Shown here: piece after piece, positions 1 to 10,679 of the stretch
How positions within the stretch are numbered: position 1 is the first letter of the stretch
Layout of the letters: each line of letters opens with the position of its first letter
DNA from: Metopolophium dirhodum
Lineage: Eukaryota > Arthropoda > Insecta > Hemiptera > Aphididae
Length of the DNA stretch: 64,000 nt
Direction: 5' to 3'
Assembly: GCF_019925205.1 (NCBI RefSeq)
Contig: NC_083564.1
Span: 5,151,491-5,215,490, forward strand
Translations under genes and position numbers: made by a program
The notes under the pieces: model-generated
Seen by the model: only the letters and a program-made list of their open reading frames with translations
Told to the model about the DNA's origin: nothing
Databases searched by the model: none

Positions 1-1400
1 CCGTCTATTTTGTGTACATTCTCTTTTTCTGTAACGATTTTTTTCGTATACCTATGTTTTTTAATGACGTTCAATAATAATTCCACGTCCTAGTTATTGC
101 GTATCCGAAAAAAAAATTATGCGACTATAATATTATGTCCAATAAAATATCCGCTGTAACTGCTGCAGCGACGGGAATCTAAATAAACCGTTCGTTTTTC
201 CGCATAATATTATCACTCAGCGTCGCGCGGTCTGTATTATTAATATTATATTATTATTATATTACATTATTACATATACAATATATATATACATGTATAC
301 ACCATACATTTATACATACACATACAAACACACATATATATATATAAACACGCACATACTAAAACACTGCGACGATAGTGCTGCGACGGCTCGCTTATAT
401 AGGACGACAATAATTTTCCGAGTTCGAAATTAACATAATGCGCTTACATATATATATATATATATATTATAATTTAGTCGCGTTATATAATAACATGTAT
501 ACCGTCGCGGGGCGCGGGATAACATCTCTCGCGCGTTTAAGTAATTTTAACGCGAGACCGTCTTCGTGTTTTTAATTAACTGGCGCGCCTCGCGTCATAG
601 ATATTATATTATGTTTTCTATACAGCGCGCATAATAAGTGTAAGGAGCAGAGACCCTGTGCGCGTTTATGCGATGCTGTGCCACGGCCACACTATACCTA
701 TATATTGTAATATTATTGTGCATGTACGTATTAAAATATATACCATGGCCCCGATACAATATTATTAAACGCCGTATCATTTTTTGGCGGCATTTTTTTT
801 CGCCCGTCCGCCGCCGCAGCCGCACCAGTCAGCCGTATACATAATATTTATAAATATTATATTATTATAATTACTTCTCATCGGTCGTATATGCGTACGC
901 GCGATTTCCCAGCCGTTCCGACGGCGATGAGGGTGGGGGGGGGAAGAGGGATCATCCGCCGAGAGCGCATGCTCGACCCCCCGCTTTTTTACACCATAGA
1001 AACGGTACGAATCAATTCAAATTCTGGTTGGCGAGACATCCTGCAAAATACATCGTACTCGTAACGGACGCGTTTTCGAAAACTTAATACTATTAGACAT
1101 TTGCATGCCTTCATACGCGAGATGGTCCCTCGAAGGCGCAATACCGCAGCGCCCATACACAACTTCTTTCTATTTTTTAAAATATAAGAACCGTCCTTTT
1201 TCCCGCGCAATAAAACGTCGTTCAAACGACTTTTTTGAAAATGTTTACGTATGCGTTTTAAATCGAGCTTATTCGAACGAGTAGATTTTGAGATGGTTAA
1301 CTTTGTGTAGGTATACTATAATAGAATTATAAGAAATTCACGCGTAATATTACGTGACTTAATATTATAATATTGGTCCATGAGGGTTTGGAAGTTATAG
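1..1400. other. AT-rich non-coding DNA with a CpG-rich pocket
   Basis: No gene is supported here. The stretch holds TA-type microsatellites (around 335-350 and 446-468), a CpG-rich pocket at about 500-600 and another at about 790-980 with a G-run near 930-945. The small ORFs here start at arbitrary codons and show no splice or protein-like signal. Confidence 0.6.
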
Positions 1401-1401
1401 T

Positions 1402-1425
1402 GGGGGGGGAGGGGTGGGGGTTGGG
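1402..1425 (+). other. Predicted G-quadruplex motif
   Basis: Four G-tracts (G8, G4, G5, G3) lie within 24 bases, separated by loops of one or two bases. This fits the classical intramolecular G-quadruplex pattern on the plus strand. The surroundings are AT-rich and no gene adjoins it, so any regulatory role is unknown. Confidence 0.6.
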
Positions 1426-1429
1426 TTAG

Positions 1430-3339
1430 CTATGATGATTTGAAAACTTTAGTTAGGTATGTATAGCAAATCAATCCTTCAATATTGTATCATTTGTAAA
1501 AATTGTTGAAATATAATAGATAATCAAAATAATATTATGCAACTGTTTTATATTTTTGTTAAGCCATATTTGAAGACTATTATCCTTAGTTAATACATTT
1601 TAATAAGTAAACAATAACTCAGAAGTCATAAAAGTCGTTCAAATTTTTAAAATCAGATACATAAAAATTTATAAAAATGTCTAATGATTAAAAACGTACA
1701 GTAAAAATGGATTGATTGTCATTTGAAAAAATAAAGAATACGTTTGGCCACAGGACACTGCCGTTGACCTACAAACTCCGCTGACAAACTCAATTGCTGT
1801 AAAAATCTAAATATTTCAAAACATGTTTCTTGAGTATACTTAATTACGGCTTTTCCGCCGAACGTACGTTTTTCTTCTGTCGGTTTTCGATTTTCGTTTC
1901 GAGAAAAGAAAACAGTCGGAGACCTGCCTGCAGCAGCACGCGCCTACAACAATAGTACGCCGGAAACTTTTTGACCGTCACACGGCATTCTGTCAATGAA
2001 CAATTCCAATCGAACGGAGTACGGAAAACTATTCAAAGGCTTCGCGAGACGCAGACGCGTATTCCGTGCATCCTCAGACACACCGTGCGAAATGCGTTTA
2101 ATATACGCCACGCCGCACAGCTAAAATGCGGCATGTCCTCGTATCATTGCAGAATAAATTAAGGATTGAGGACCTCCTTTCGAATAGCTGCTGCCGCCGA
2201 AGTCCATAGATTTTTATCGAGACGAGATTATTTTTTTTCACGCACGCGACGCCGAACACCAATCATTACGCCACACTACCCTGCAGACGGGTTTGTCTAT
2301 TTTTGGTTTTCGTTAAACGGTTCGAAACGGACTTGACTATATTATTATTATTATGCTATTATACGCGTTCTGCGCATCGATGGAATTCAATTCCTTTGCT
2401 GTCGTCGTGGCTTTATAAAAAAAAAGTTACGTGTAAATATCGAAAGTCGAACGAAAAAAACCGTTTCATTATTGATAACGGGTATAATATATATGATGGT
2501 TCTATCGTAAATAGCATTTGATCGCAAACCTTTTAAATGTAACGTGAGAGTTCTCAATTGCAAAAAAAAATACCTCATTATCCAGCGAATTACGATATTG
2601 TAGTTATGTCCATTTTGTTATCGCGTGAAAGGGAACGATTTTCGGTCATCGGATTTGTATGCGTTTCGTCGTGTAGACGATTTAATTTTCCGAAAAATGA
2701 CGATATAATCATATTATGACAATAATATTATAATAGTAAAGTTTGTCAATAATACGGTAAAACTGCCGTCCAGTCTCGCGGGGCGCAGAAAAATTCGTAA
2801 AAATTTCGTTGAACAGAATTCGATAAATATTTCGTTCCGATTTGGTCCGGTTCTCGAAAACGTTTCGTTAAACGTAAAGTTTCGTAAAACGGAACTTATC
2901 GTTATCATATTTTCACTGTATTTATTTTCACAACCCGTGCATAATTATAATATTGTTCTACTATGCCAATATTAATATTAAATATGAACGTTTTCGTGCG
3001 TGACATCTGCAGAGTGTTAGTTTGTGTTTTACGGTTTTAGAGTAGGTAGAGTTTCGTATGAATCGTAAAGGGTACACTGCAAGACGACAAATATTTTTTT
3101 GACAGTTTTCAGAAATATTTAATGTCTCGGCGTAGTAAAAGCATTATTTTTCAACAACAAAATCATAACTTTTTACAGGCGATTGCGTAAGCGCAATAAC
3201 CAGTAAAGCGTGTAATGTACCGAGGTTTACCGATGTTGTACCATGCTTGTGATAATAAATAACATATTGTAACCTCTTTGAAAATCGTATGGACAACGAT
3301 CTCTCGGTCAAACAACAACCATAAATGTCCATAATAATA
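1430..3339. other. Non-coding stretch, moderately CpG-rich at 1850-2350
   Basis: No gene is supported. At 1850-2350 and 2600-2900 the base composition is more complex and CpG-bearing than the flanks. The short ORFs there (for example 63 codons at 1971-2162, plus strand) have no splice sites, no recognisable domain and no clear start. Confidence 0.5.
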
Positions 3340-3937
3340 ATATACATATTGTTAATAATACAATCACCTACGCGATATTATGGTCTGCCCATTCACTGTC
3401 CATTATGAATGATTAAAAAATAAACACAAGAACGTCAAGAACTGACTGCCGATTATAGCGAGAACAGAGAAATAATGACGAAAATCTGAAAACTAATAAT
3501 AATAATAATGCTATCTCGCAATATTATCGTATATTGTGTATTGTACCAAACGCGTTACTGGGAAATACGTCATGTTACAATAATTTTGTTATTATTATAA
3601 ATAACAAAATTATCAAGAATACGTCATATTATTATTGCAGTAGGTACAGTAGAAAGGAAAAAGATAAAATAAAATAATATATTTCGGAACTGGACTTCAA
3701 TTTGTTTTCCCCACAACCGCATGGACTAAAATCTTTCTTCACCAGTACACCTAATCTTTTCCATTTAATAACTATGGACTGAAAGATTTTTTCACTGAAT
3801 CGATTTCAACTGTCGATATTACTCCATATTTGATATCGAATCAAACCATTAAATCAAAATCGAAAAAAATGGACTACTACCGTTTTCCCCCTGCACCCTT
3901 CATATACATATTGTTAATAATACAATCACCTACGCGA
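3340..3937. repeat. 36-bp direct repeat flanking a ~526-bp segment
   Basis: An identical 36-bp sequence occurs at 3340-3375 and again at 3902-3937. It begins ATATACATATTG and ends CACCTACGCGA. Both copies are soon followed by ATGGTC-like sequence. The segment between contains no recognisable transposon terminus. At 36 bp the duplication is too long for a usual transposon target duplication, so a duplication with an intervening insertion, or a repair event, is more likely. Confidence 0.75.
3580..3613. repeat. 14-bp perfect inverted repeat (hairpin)
   Basis: Arms 3580-3593 (ATAATTTTGTTATT) and 3600-3613 are exact reverse complements around a 6-base AT loop. Each side also carries an AATACGTCAT motif (about 3564 and 3619). 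It could be a small foldback element or a chance AT-rich hairpin. Confidence 0.55.
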
Positions 3938-4525
3938 CATGGTCATATCACCTGGTCGTACATTAATATTATCGAGAAAGTAGTTTATAAGTTGAGTTGA
4001 GTCAGTATTTAAATTACCGGATACCTGCTCAAAAGTAACACCGTAGTCATGTGAAAAAGTTGAAATTAAATTAACTCGTCAACACCTGTTGGTTGCTATA
4101 AGTCATAACGTTACACTCTGTCTCTCCGGCGCATGATAATAGCAATGAGTGGTGCGCATAATATTATACAGTGGGTAAATGAGCTTAGGGCATGACGAGT
4201 TTGATTTTGGATTTCATATTTAAACGTTTTAATAAATTGCTAAATATTTTACTATCATAATATAATAATAATAATAATAATGATAATAATGTGTATTTAT
4301 AGGCATGGCGGCGTATCACATCGATGCGATGTAATATATCATTCGTTTCGTCGGGGTTTTATTAATTTTTAGTTTAAAACAATAGAACAAACGAGGCTTT
4401 GCGTTTCCACCGGTGACATTAAATCATTTTATACTGCGTCGTTGGATTTCCGCAAAACCTATTTCCGCCGCGTTTGGTTTGTCCGATTATATGATATTAT
4501 AATATCAGACCCGAGTGTGCGTCAC
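3938..4525. other. AT-rich non-coding stretch
   Basis: No gene or recognisable element is seen. There is an (AAT)n run near 4262-4282 and slightly more complex sequence at 4310-4520. Confidence 0.55.
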
Positions 4526-4920
4526 GTATCGGTCGGTTTTTCAACTCTCTATTTTACCCCATGTAGCGTTTGAGTCCAAAATATCACCCAAAATAATAAA
4601 AAAAACCCGCTATCATCAATATATATTATTGTGTACAGGGTGATTCGACAATCGAGATCATTCCACACAATCTACCCTTTAATAATTTATTTATTTAAAC
4701 TAGGCCTTGTTTTACACCATTTTAAGTATCGGTGACGGTTTTTCAACTCTCTATTTTACCCCATGTAGCGTTTGAGTCTAAAATATCACCAAAAATAATA
4801 AAAACCACTATCATCTATATATTATTGTGTACATGGTGGTTCGACAATCGAGATCATTCCACACAATCTGCCCTTTAGTCATTTATTTATATAAAATAGG
4901 TCTTGTCTTACACCATTTGC
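4526..4920. repeat. Tandem duplication, two copies of a ~200-bp unit
   Basis: Copy 1 (4526-4725) and copy 2 (4726-4920) both begin GTATCGGT and run through TTTTTCAACTCTCTATTTTA, ATGTAGCGTTTGAGT and CGACAATCGAGATCATTCC to TTACACCATTT. Differences are scattered substitutions and small indels. Each unit contains an internal TGTACAGGGTGATTCG-like motif (TACATGGTGGTTCG in copy 2), which resembles the TACAGGGTG ends seen elsewhere in the window. The unit may therefore derive from a mobile element. No coding potential is visible. Confidence 0.85.
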
Positions 4921-6610
4921 AGAGTTTCGCGTTCTCCTGTGCAGACGATACAAAGTATTTTTACGAGAATCAATTTAAATTCACTGTAATTTATTAAGCT
5001 CATATATTATTTTTAATATGTATCTAATTCATTGTATTTAATTCTTAAATTTGCATCAAAATTCGTATGAGCAGTTTCGAAAATTATTATTACTATAATC
5101 CATATATATATATATATATATATAAGCCAAATACCTCTCACTCACTCATTCATGGCTGCATCTCAAAAACTACGAAATGTACAAACTTGTCCAGTACATA
5201 TAAGTTCTAGCGATTAAATGTTACATCTATTTTGTATTTTTGCAAAATAATTTTTAATATTATTCTCTTGGTATATAGAAATATATCATATTAGTAATAT
5301 AATAACTTTTAAAACTCCTCGTACGAATTTGTATGGTTTATATGATGGTTTTTGAAAATATAGCAACTTTATTGAAATTAGGTAATATAATATTAACACT
5401 TTATAATCTTAAACCCTGTCTTATTTATTTTACTATCTTATGTTTTACGGATAAGTATTATTAAATACTTTTATCTTTAGTGCCTACATAAAGTTTAATA
5501 ACCCAAAAGTTACTCGTTAAAATTATGACGATTTAAAAACATCACATTTCCAAAACAAAACAAAAAAAATCACGTGCTTTTTAATTTGCAGTAAAAAAGA
5601 GCATAGGCCTCGTTTAAAAAAAAAAAAGGAACTTTCTATCGCCACAGGATACTCCTTAACAAATGGTATAAAATTCTAAGTATTTAAAAATACGCTCTTT
5701 AAGTAGGTATACTTATAAAAAGCCTTAAAATCTGATTTTGAATAAATGTATCATAAAGTAATAAAAGAGGGGTGTACACGATCGTTGGAGCACTTTGCGT
5801 TTTTAATGTTACAGTCAATAAAAATACTGAAAACTCGGTTTTCGTTAGTTTAGAGTCTTCGTGTGTAAAGTATATTTTTTTGATTGGACTACAATATTGT
5901 AATAATAAAATTCTAGAGGAATGCGCACAGCTAAATAATTTGCCTATCCAAGGCGCCGCGTTACCGTAATAATGCGTTTAGTATTATAATATTATTATTT
6001 TTAAAACATCACTTTTATAAAGCACGTTTATAACATTATAGTGCTAGAATATACTATTACCTACATAAATCTTCAATAATATTATATTATATTACCAGAT
6101 ATAGAAATTCTAATAAATCCGTTTTTCATAGTTTAAGTAGGACGACCTTGTGTGTCGTCCATTATGATGGCATTAATTAATGGTCGTCGTGTCCACAAAA
6201 AATATGTTTGAAATTGCGCCTGGATCACACATAATAAAATTATTTATGTATATTTTATTTCCGCTGTCAGCCAAATTTTTCGTAAAACGATTGACGTGTA
6301 ACATATTATACGAGCCGCAAAACGCAACAGTGTATGATCCGATGACCGACCCCCCAAGACGACATCACGATAAGGTTGGAATATATCATAATAATTACAC
6401 GCCTATAATGTAATAATATTATGTGTGTATATTATATATTTATATAAATAAATGGGTCACACGCACGATGTCAGTTTGAACGTTAAAGGTATATATTTTA
6501 ATCTGTCGAAAAATAAGTATGCTATAGTCGTGACCAAAGTGAATTACCATAAACACTTACTAATATAATAATTAATTGTCGGTCGACTATTAGAGTATAG
6601 ATCAGACCAA
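4921..6610. other. AT-rich non-coding stretch with a (TA)n-linked repeat
   Basis: A (TA)n tract at 5100-5123 is followed by a CTCACTCACTCATTCATGGC segment (about 5136-5156) of a kind that recurs in insect genomes as dispersed repeats; I recognise it only by impression. A 77-codon ATG ORF at 6180-6413 and an open stretch at 5757-5969 show no domain or splice support. Confidence 0.4.
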
Positions 6611-6856
6611 CAGTTTTCAAACTGTGCTTCTCCTCGAGAGTAATCTAGTGGGTCCACCGCGGACATAATATATCCGAGTTAAATTGAAATACAATTTTAT
6701 TTGGTCTATCGTGCTTATTTTATTAATAAACCGCATAATATCTTGTTTCGTATTCGAAAACTGTATTAGACGCGAGTTGGCCGTTCATTCTCGTGCATCC
6801 TTCTTGTCCTTGGCAACATAAGTGCTCCTTCAATGAAAACAGTTTGGGAATCGCTC
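6611..6856. mobile_element. hAT-type MITE, degraded
   Basis: The left end reads CAGTTTTCAAACTGTGCTTC and the right end, on the opposite strand, reads GAGCGATTCCCAAACTGTTT. They align as imperfect terminal inverted repeats of the form CAGTGGTTYYCAAACTGT, typical of hAT-superfamily non-autonomous elements. The interior is short, non-coding, and carries a CCGCGG core near the left end, as related elements do. The expected 8-bp target duplication is not intact (CAGACCAA against AACATCGG), so this is an old copy. Confidence 0.6.
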
Positions 6857-9837
6857 AACATCGGTATAGATAATAATATTATAGACTATCGGCCGTAACA
6901 AACAAGAATTTAGTAATTAAATTTCTATTAAACACAATAACGGTATATCTTTTCGATAATAAATTAACTACCTGATTATGATGTTTACTATTAAACTTAA
7001 GTATTTTTTTACTAGTATTGATTCGCAATGGTGATTTTTATGTTTTCCCTAACCGAAGTCATAGCGTTTTCGAGCAGTTGTTATGATATTGTCATCGCGA
7101 CAATTCGTCAAGTTTTTGTGAACCGTCCAAGCAGACCACGACGATTGTGTACTTGGTATTCTAATGGTCTACACTTATTAAACGCCCTCGGATAAAGAAA
7201 CTATTCGATATGTCCGTAAGTTGCAGTATACGCACACGATTTGTCGACATTTATTACTATCGATTCCCCGAGCAGGCATTACTATACGAGCGCGTGTGTG
7301 GGTGGACGGGTGGGTGGGTGTCAACGAATTTTTGTCGTGTCTGAAATTTCACCCCGCGGAAATTCGTCGAAACGTATAATATTTCCAAACGCCGCGAATA
7401 TTAACAGTCGTCTTTTTCGTCCTTCGCACGCCCCGGGTACGGCTGCTGACATTCCGAACATTTCTTTTGAACGTCCAATTATTTTCGTCGGGTCAACGCG
7501 CACGTTTTGACATTTCTTGGAAAAATAAATAAACTCGTGATTTCCGTGCGTTTTTACAGCCACCCCGCATAACCATATATGATATCGGTAACCTCGACTC
7601 TGCGCCGAAAACGCACCATGACAAGTACCGTGACAAGACCATCCTCCAGAATATTATCCGCGGGATGATATACCGGCTACCCATGTAACGGAGTTTCCCG
7701 GACATTTTCCTGGGCGAGAGCATTTCGCAGAGTTATTTTTATGCGTATCATATAAAAGTTTTCGCTGTTATTCGCCGGCATCGTCGGGCATCGTCGCCCG
7801 TTTGCGCCGGAACAAAAAATTTAATTCGTTTTGGGTACAGTCTATTTGCGCCAAATTCACCCGTATGAACATTTTACACCGACTGCAAATGTTGGTTTGA
7901 TTCGTAATATATTTTGAACGCGCACATTTTACAGCACGATAATAATTAAGAAGAAATCAATTTTAATTTTTAATTTAATATTATAATAGTTATATAATAC
8001 ACGTTTATTTCGAATCATAGACAATAATATACGATTTTTTTAAAATAAATATGAATAATACACTTTTTTTTCATATAATAATCAATTATACAATTTTTTT
8101 TTCAAATCGTAGTCAATATTAATATCAACAATACACATTGCACAATATAGTCGATAGACGATATTATATACTTTTGGCCACTGTCGCCTTGTCTACAACC
8201 ATTTGTTGCTCTCTTTTGCTTGTCGTAAACTCCGTTCGTCTAAATTAAACTAATTAAAACGACTAAACTAAACAAAATACAGACGACAATATTTGGTATA
8301 GGTAATGTAATGTAACGTTATGATTTGTTCGAATGTCTGATAAAATCACACCGCGGTCGTTCTTATTCGATGATTTCATGAATAACGATATCTGATAACA
8401 GAGGTGCCTATACATAGTACAACATAAAAAAAAACTGATATAAAACTTTTTTTCGGTCCGTCTGCGCAATAATATGTATATTGGCAGTAGGTACCTATGT
8501 AAGTATATAACTATATAATAGAGCCGTCTCGTCGAGTGTGGTCGTATAATATTAAACATTTAATATTTAATGTAATTCCCTAAATATTATAGACAAGTAC
8601 TAAGGAACATATTGTAAACTCAGTAATAACAAAATAAGAAAATCGTTGGATGAGATGGGTACTGTTATTTAACGACGTGACACGTGAATACATCGACATT
8701 TAAACATATCAGACGTTCATTTTTTTTTACCCTGATTACCTATTTTAAAAAGCATTTAGTATTTTCAATTGTTTTACCTCCCAAAAGTACTGACTATTTA
8801 GATCAAATTATTTTCAAGAACACTCCATCGAAGTCGATGGTCAGATGTCTACCTAAAAAATTGTCTTCAAACACAAAAATAAAAAATATCCTTGTAAAAA
8901 CGATACATTAATCGCTTTGCTCAGAAACTTAAAATTATTATCATAATATGTATAAATCTAGATAATATTTCATTATCTAATCATTAAACCCCATTTCGAT
9001 ATTTTCGAATGATTGTTGTCACGACGTCACGTAATCTGTATGATTATGTAAAACCAATCGGTAGTAGTACAAAAGTTCTGGTCGACTTTGTAACTCAAAA
9101 TGACATAATAGTTGTGTATATGATAATGAATAAAGTAATATAATGCTATCATATGTGCCGAACATAACCTTTTAGTAATAATTAATTTAAATTAAACTAT
9201 TACAATAAATATAATTTAATATAATATTCATTATTAATTAATAATATTCATCAATTATCTCATTCATGTCAAACCGCTTTTAGATAAAAATATTAATTCT
9301 TCAGTAGGAGATGTACCATATCGCGGATAATAGATTTAAAAACTATTAATGGACAACTAATATTTGAAGCATCTATTTCAAGTTTTTTTCATGTTTATTT
9401 AAGCACTCAGCAGTAAGATGTTTTATATGATTTTTAATATAATATTCAATATTTAACCTACAGTGCCCAAATCTATAATTGGACGATGCCCAGTTTCCTA
9501 CTTTGCCCGTAACATATATAAAAGATCATCTAAAAGTATAAACCTAGTCACTGAATAAATATGTAATTCGTAATACCAGTAACTATCCTCGTTAAAATAT
9601 TAGGTTTAATAATATTATATCAATACCTACCTAATAATAATGGTCTTTAGAAAAAATAACGTGCTCGAAATTCTTCTAATGCTGCGGGCCGACGAGAAAG
9701 ATAAACATACTATAGTAGGTAACGCACGTCATCATCCGGGAGATTTTCTCGGAGATCGATCTCTGCGTTGGAATATTTGTACTTAGCTCATTACCAATTC
9801 TCTCGAAATCCCAAGGTACGCGTACTTCACTCAAAAG
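6857..9837. other. Mixed non-coding DNA, CpG-rich at 7040-7870
   Basis: A CpG-rich block at about 7040-7870 has overlapping open frames on both strands (7241-7510 plus; 7321-7563 and 7493-7723 minus). None has a recognisable domain or a convincing exon boundary. A 98-codon ATG ORF on the minus strand (8263-8559) is not supported otherwise. The rest is AT-rich. Confidence 0.45.
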
Positions 9838-10554
9838 ATGGCGACTGACTATCATAACATCGACCGCGACGCGGTAAACGTCACATCACTCATGTTAGAA
9901 GACATTGTAGTCAACATAACAGAAGGCATACTTGCGCTGACGAAAGCGACGAATGCCTCGTGCGTTCAGTTACTCTTTTTCTGTCTGCCACTGGCACGGG
10001 CGCAACTACTGCAGTTGGCGACGGCGATCAGACCCCGGAGTCGGACAAAACCCCGATTCTTGGAGGCGCCGGTGGAAAGGATGTTCGGTGAAAACGTCGA
10101 GGAGTCTGTCTCCTCACACGGTGATGGATTGCCGAGCGGCGATGCGCTGTCGTCCGCAGCGGAGTCGGAGCTCGCTCCGATCCCAGAGACACCGCCGCTC
10201 GGCAACGACAACACGGGAAGACGACAATTATTGTCAAAAATTTCAGAAGCAGATGAGGACCATTTCGTTTTGCTGGCGAGCAGTTGCGCGTCGTCGCGGG
10301 GGGGGACGCGCCGTCCTCGGAGTCGGGGCCTGACGATCCCACTCCGACTTCCGAGGGCGGACCGCTCGACGACGTTTCGCGTCCGCAAGACGTGTTGGAC
10401 GAGAACGTCGAGCCGGCCAGGGGTAATAAAGAATAGTTTAGGTGAGCTGGTCGGTCGGCTGGACCCGGCGGCAGCACCCGGAAACTGCGATCCACCCCTT
10501 ACGAGGTGGAAAGGCATCAGACGCTTTTTCCGTGGTCTGTGCTGCTGCCGATGA
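9838..10554 (+). CDS. Uncharacterised protein, possibly a decaying gene (238 codons)
   Basis: This is the best coding candidate in the window: an ATG-initiated ORF in a GC- and CpG-rich island inside AT-rich DNA, followed by AATAAA at 10661. I do not recognise the product. The N-terminus (residues 1-40) is ordinary and contains NVTS, NITE and NASC sequons. The middle (about 80-150) is acidic and Ser/Gly/Pro-rich. The C-terminus is a basic segment ending RFFRGLCCCR, which resembles a membrane-tethering, possibly acylated tail (inference). The oddity is the frame. At about 9960-10085 and 10305-10430 this frame becomes Arg/Leu-rich and shadow-like, while the -1 frame reads as Ser/Gly/Asp/Pro-rich protein (for example LSATGTGATT and DAPSSESGPDD). 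This suggests compensating indels, a pseudogene, assembly error, or unrecognised introns. The long minus-strand ORFs over the same bases are probably shadows. Confidence 0.45.
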   Translation: MATDYHNIDRDAVNVTSLMLEDIVVNITEGILALTKATNASCVQLLFFCLPLARAQLLQLATAIRPRSRTKPRFLEAPVERMFGENVEESVSSHGDGLPSGDALSSAAESELAPIPETPPLGNDNTGRRQLLSKISEADEDHFVLLASSCASSRGGTRRPRSRGLTIPLRLPRADRSTTFRVRKTCWTRTSSRPGVIKNSLGELVGRLDPAAAPGNCDPPLTRWKGIRRFFRGLCCCR

Positions 10555-10660
10555 GAAACCGTCCGCAACTGGCCCCCTGGCCGTCGGGACATGACGACGG
10601 CGACGGAATGGATCAGGGGAGAATGCGAGAAAGAGCGCGGACAATATTATGTATAGTTTG

Positions 10661-10666
10661 AATAAA
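10661..10666 (+). terminator. Polyadenylation signal AATAAA
   Basis: The first canonical AATAAA lies 107 bases after the stop of the 9838-10554 ORF. More A-rich hexamers follow within 50 bases. It fits a 3' end for that gene, though AATAAA is frequent in AT-rich DNA. Confidence 0.35.
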
Positions 10667-10679
10667 ATTAAAATTTGCG

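Noticed and set aside
9966..10644. Minus-strand ORFs of 208, 155 and 68 codons over the 9838-10554 gene candidate
   Set aside because: They lie in GC-rich sequence with few stop codons, read Arg/Ser/Pro-rich with no domain, and lack a supporting poly-A signal or start context. They look like shadows of the plus-strand gene.
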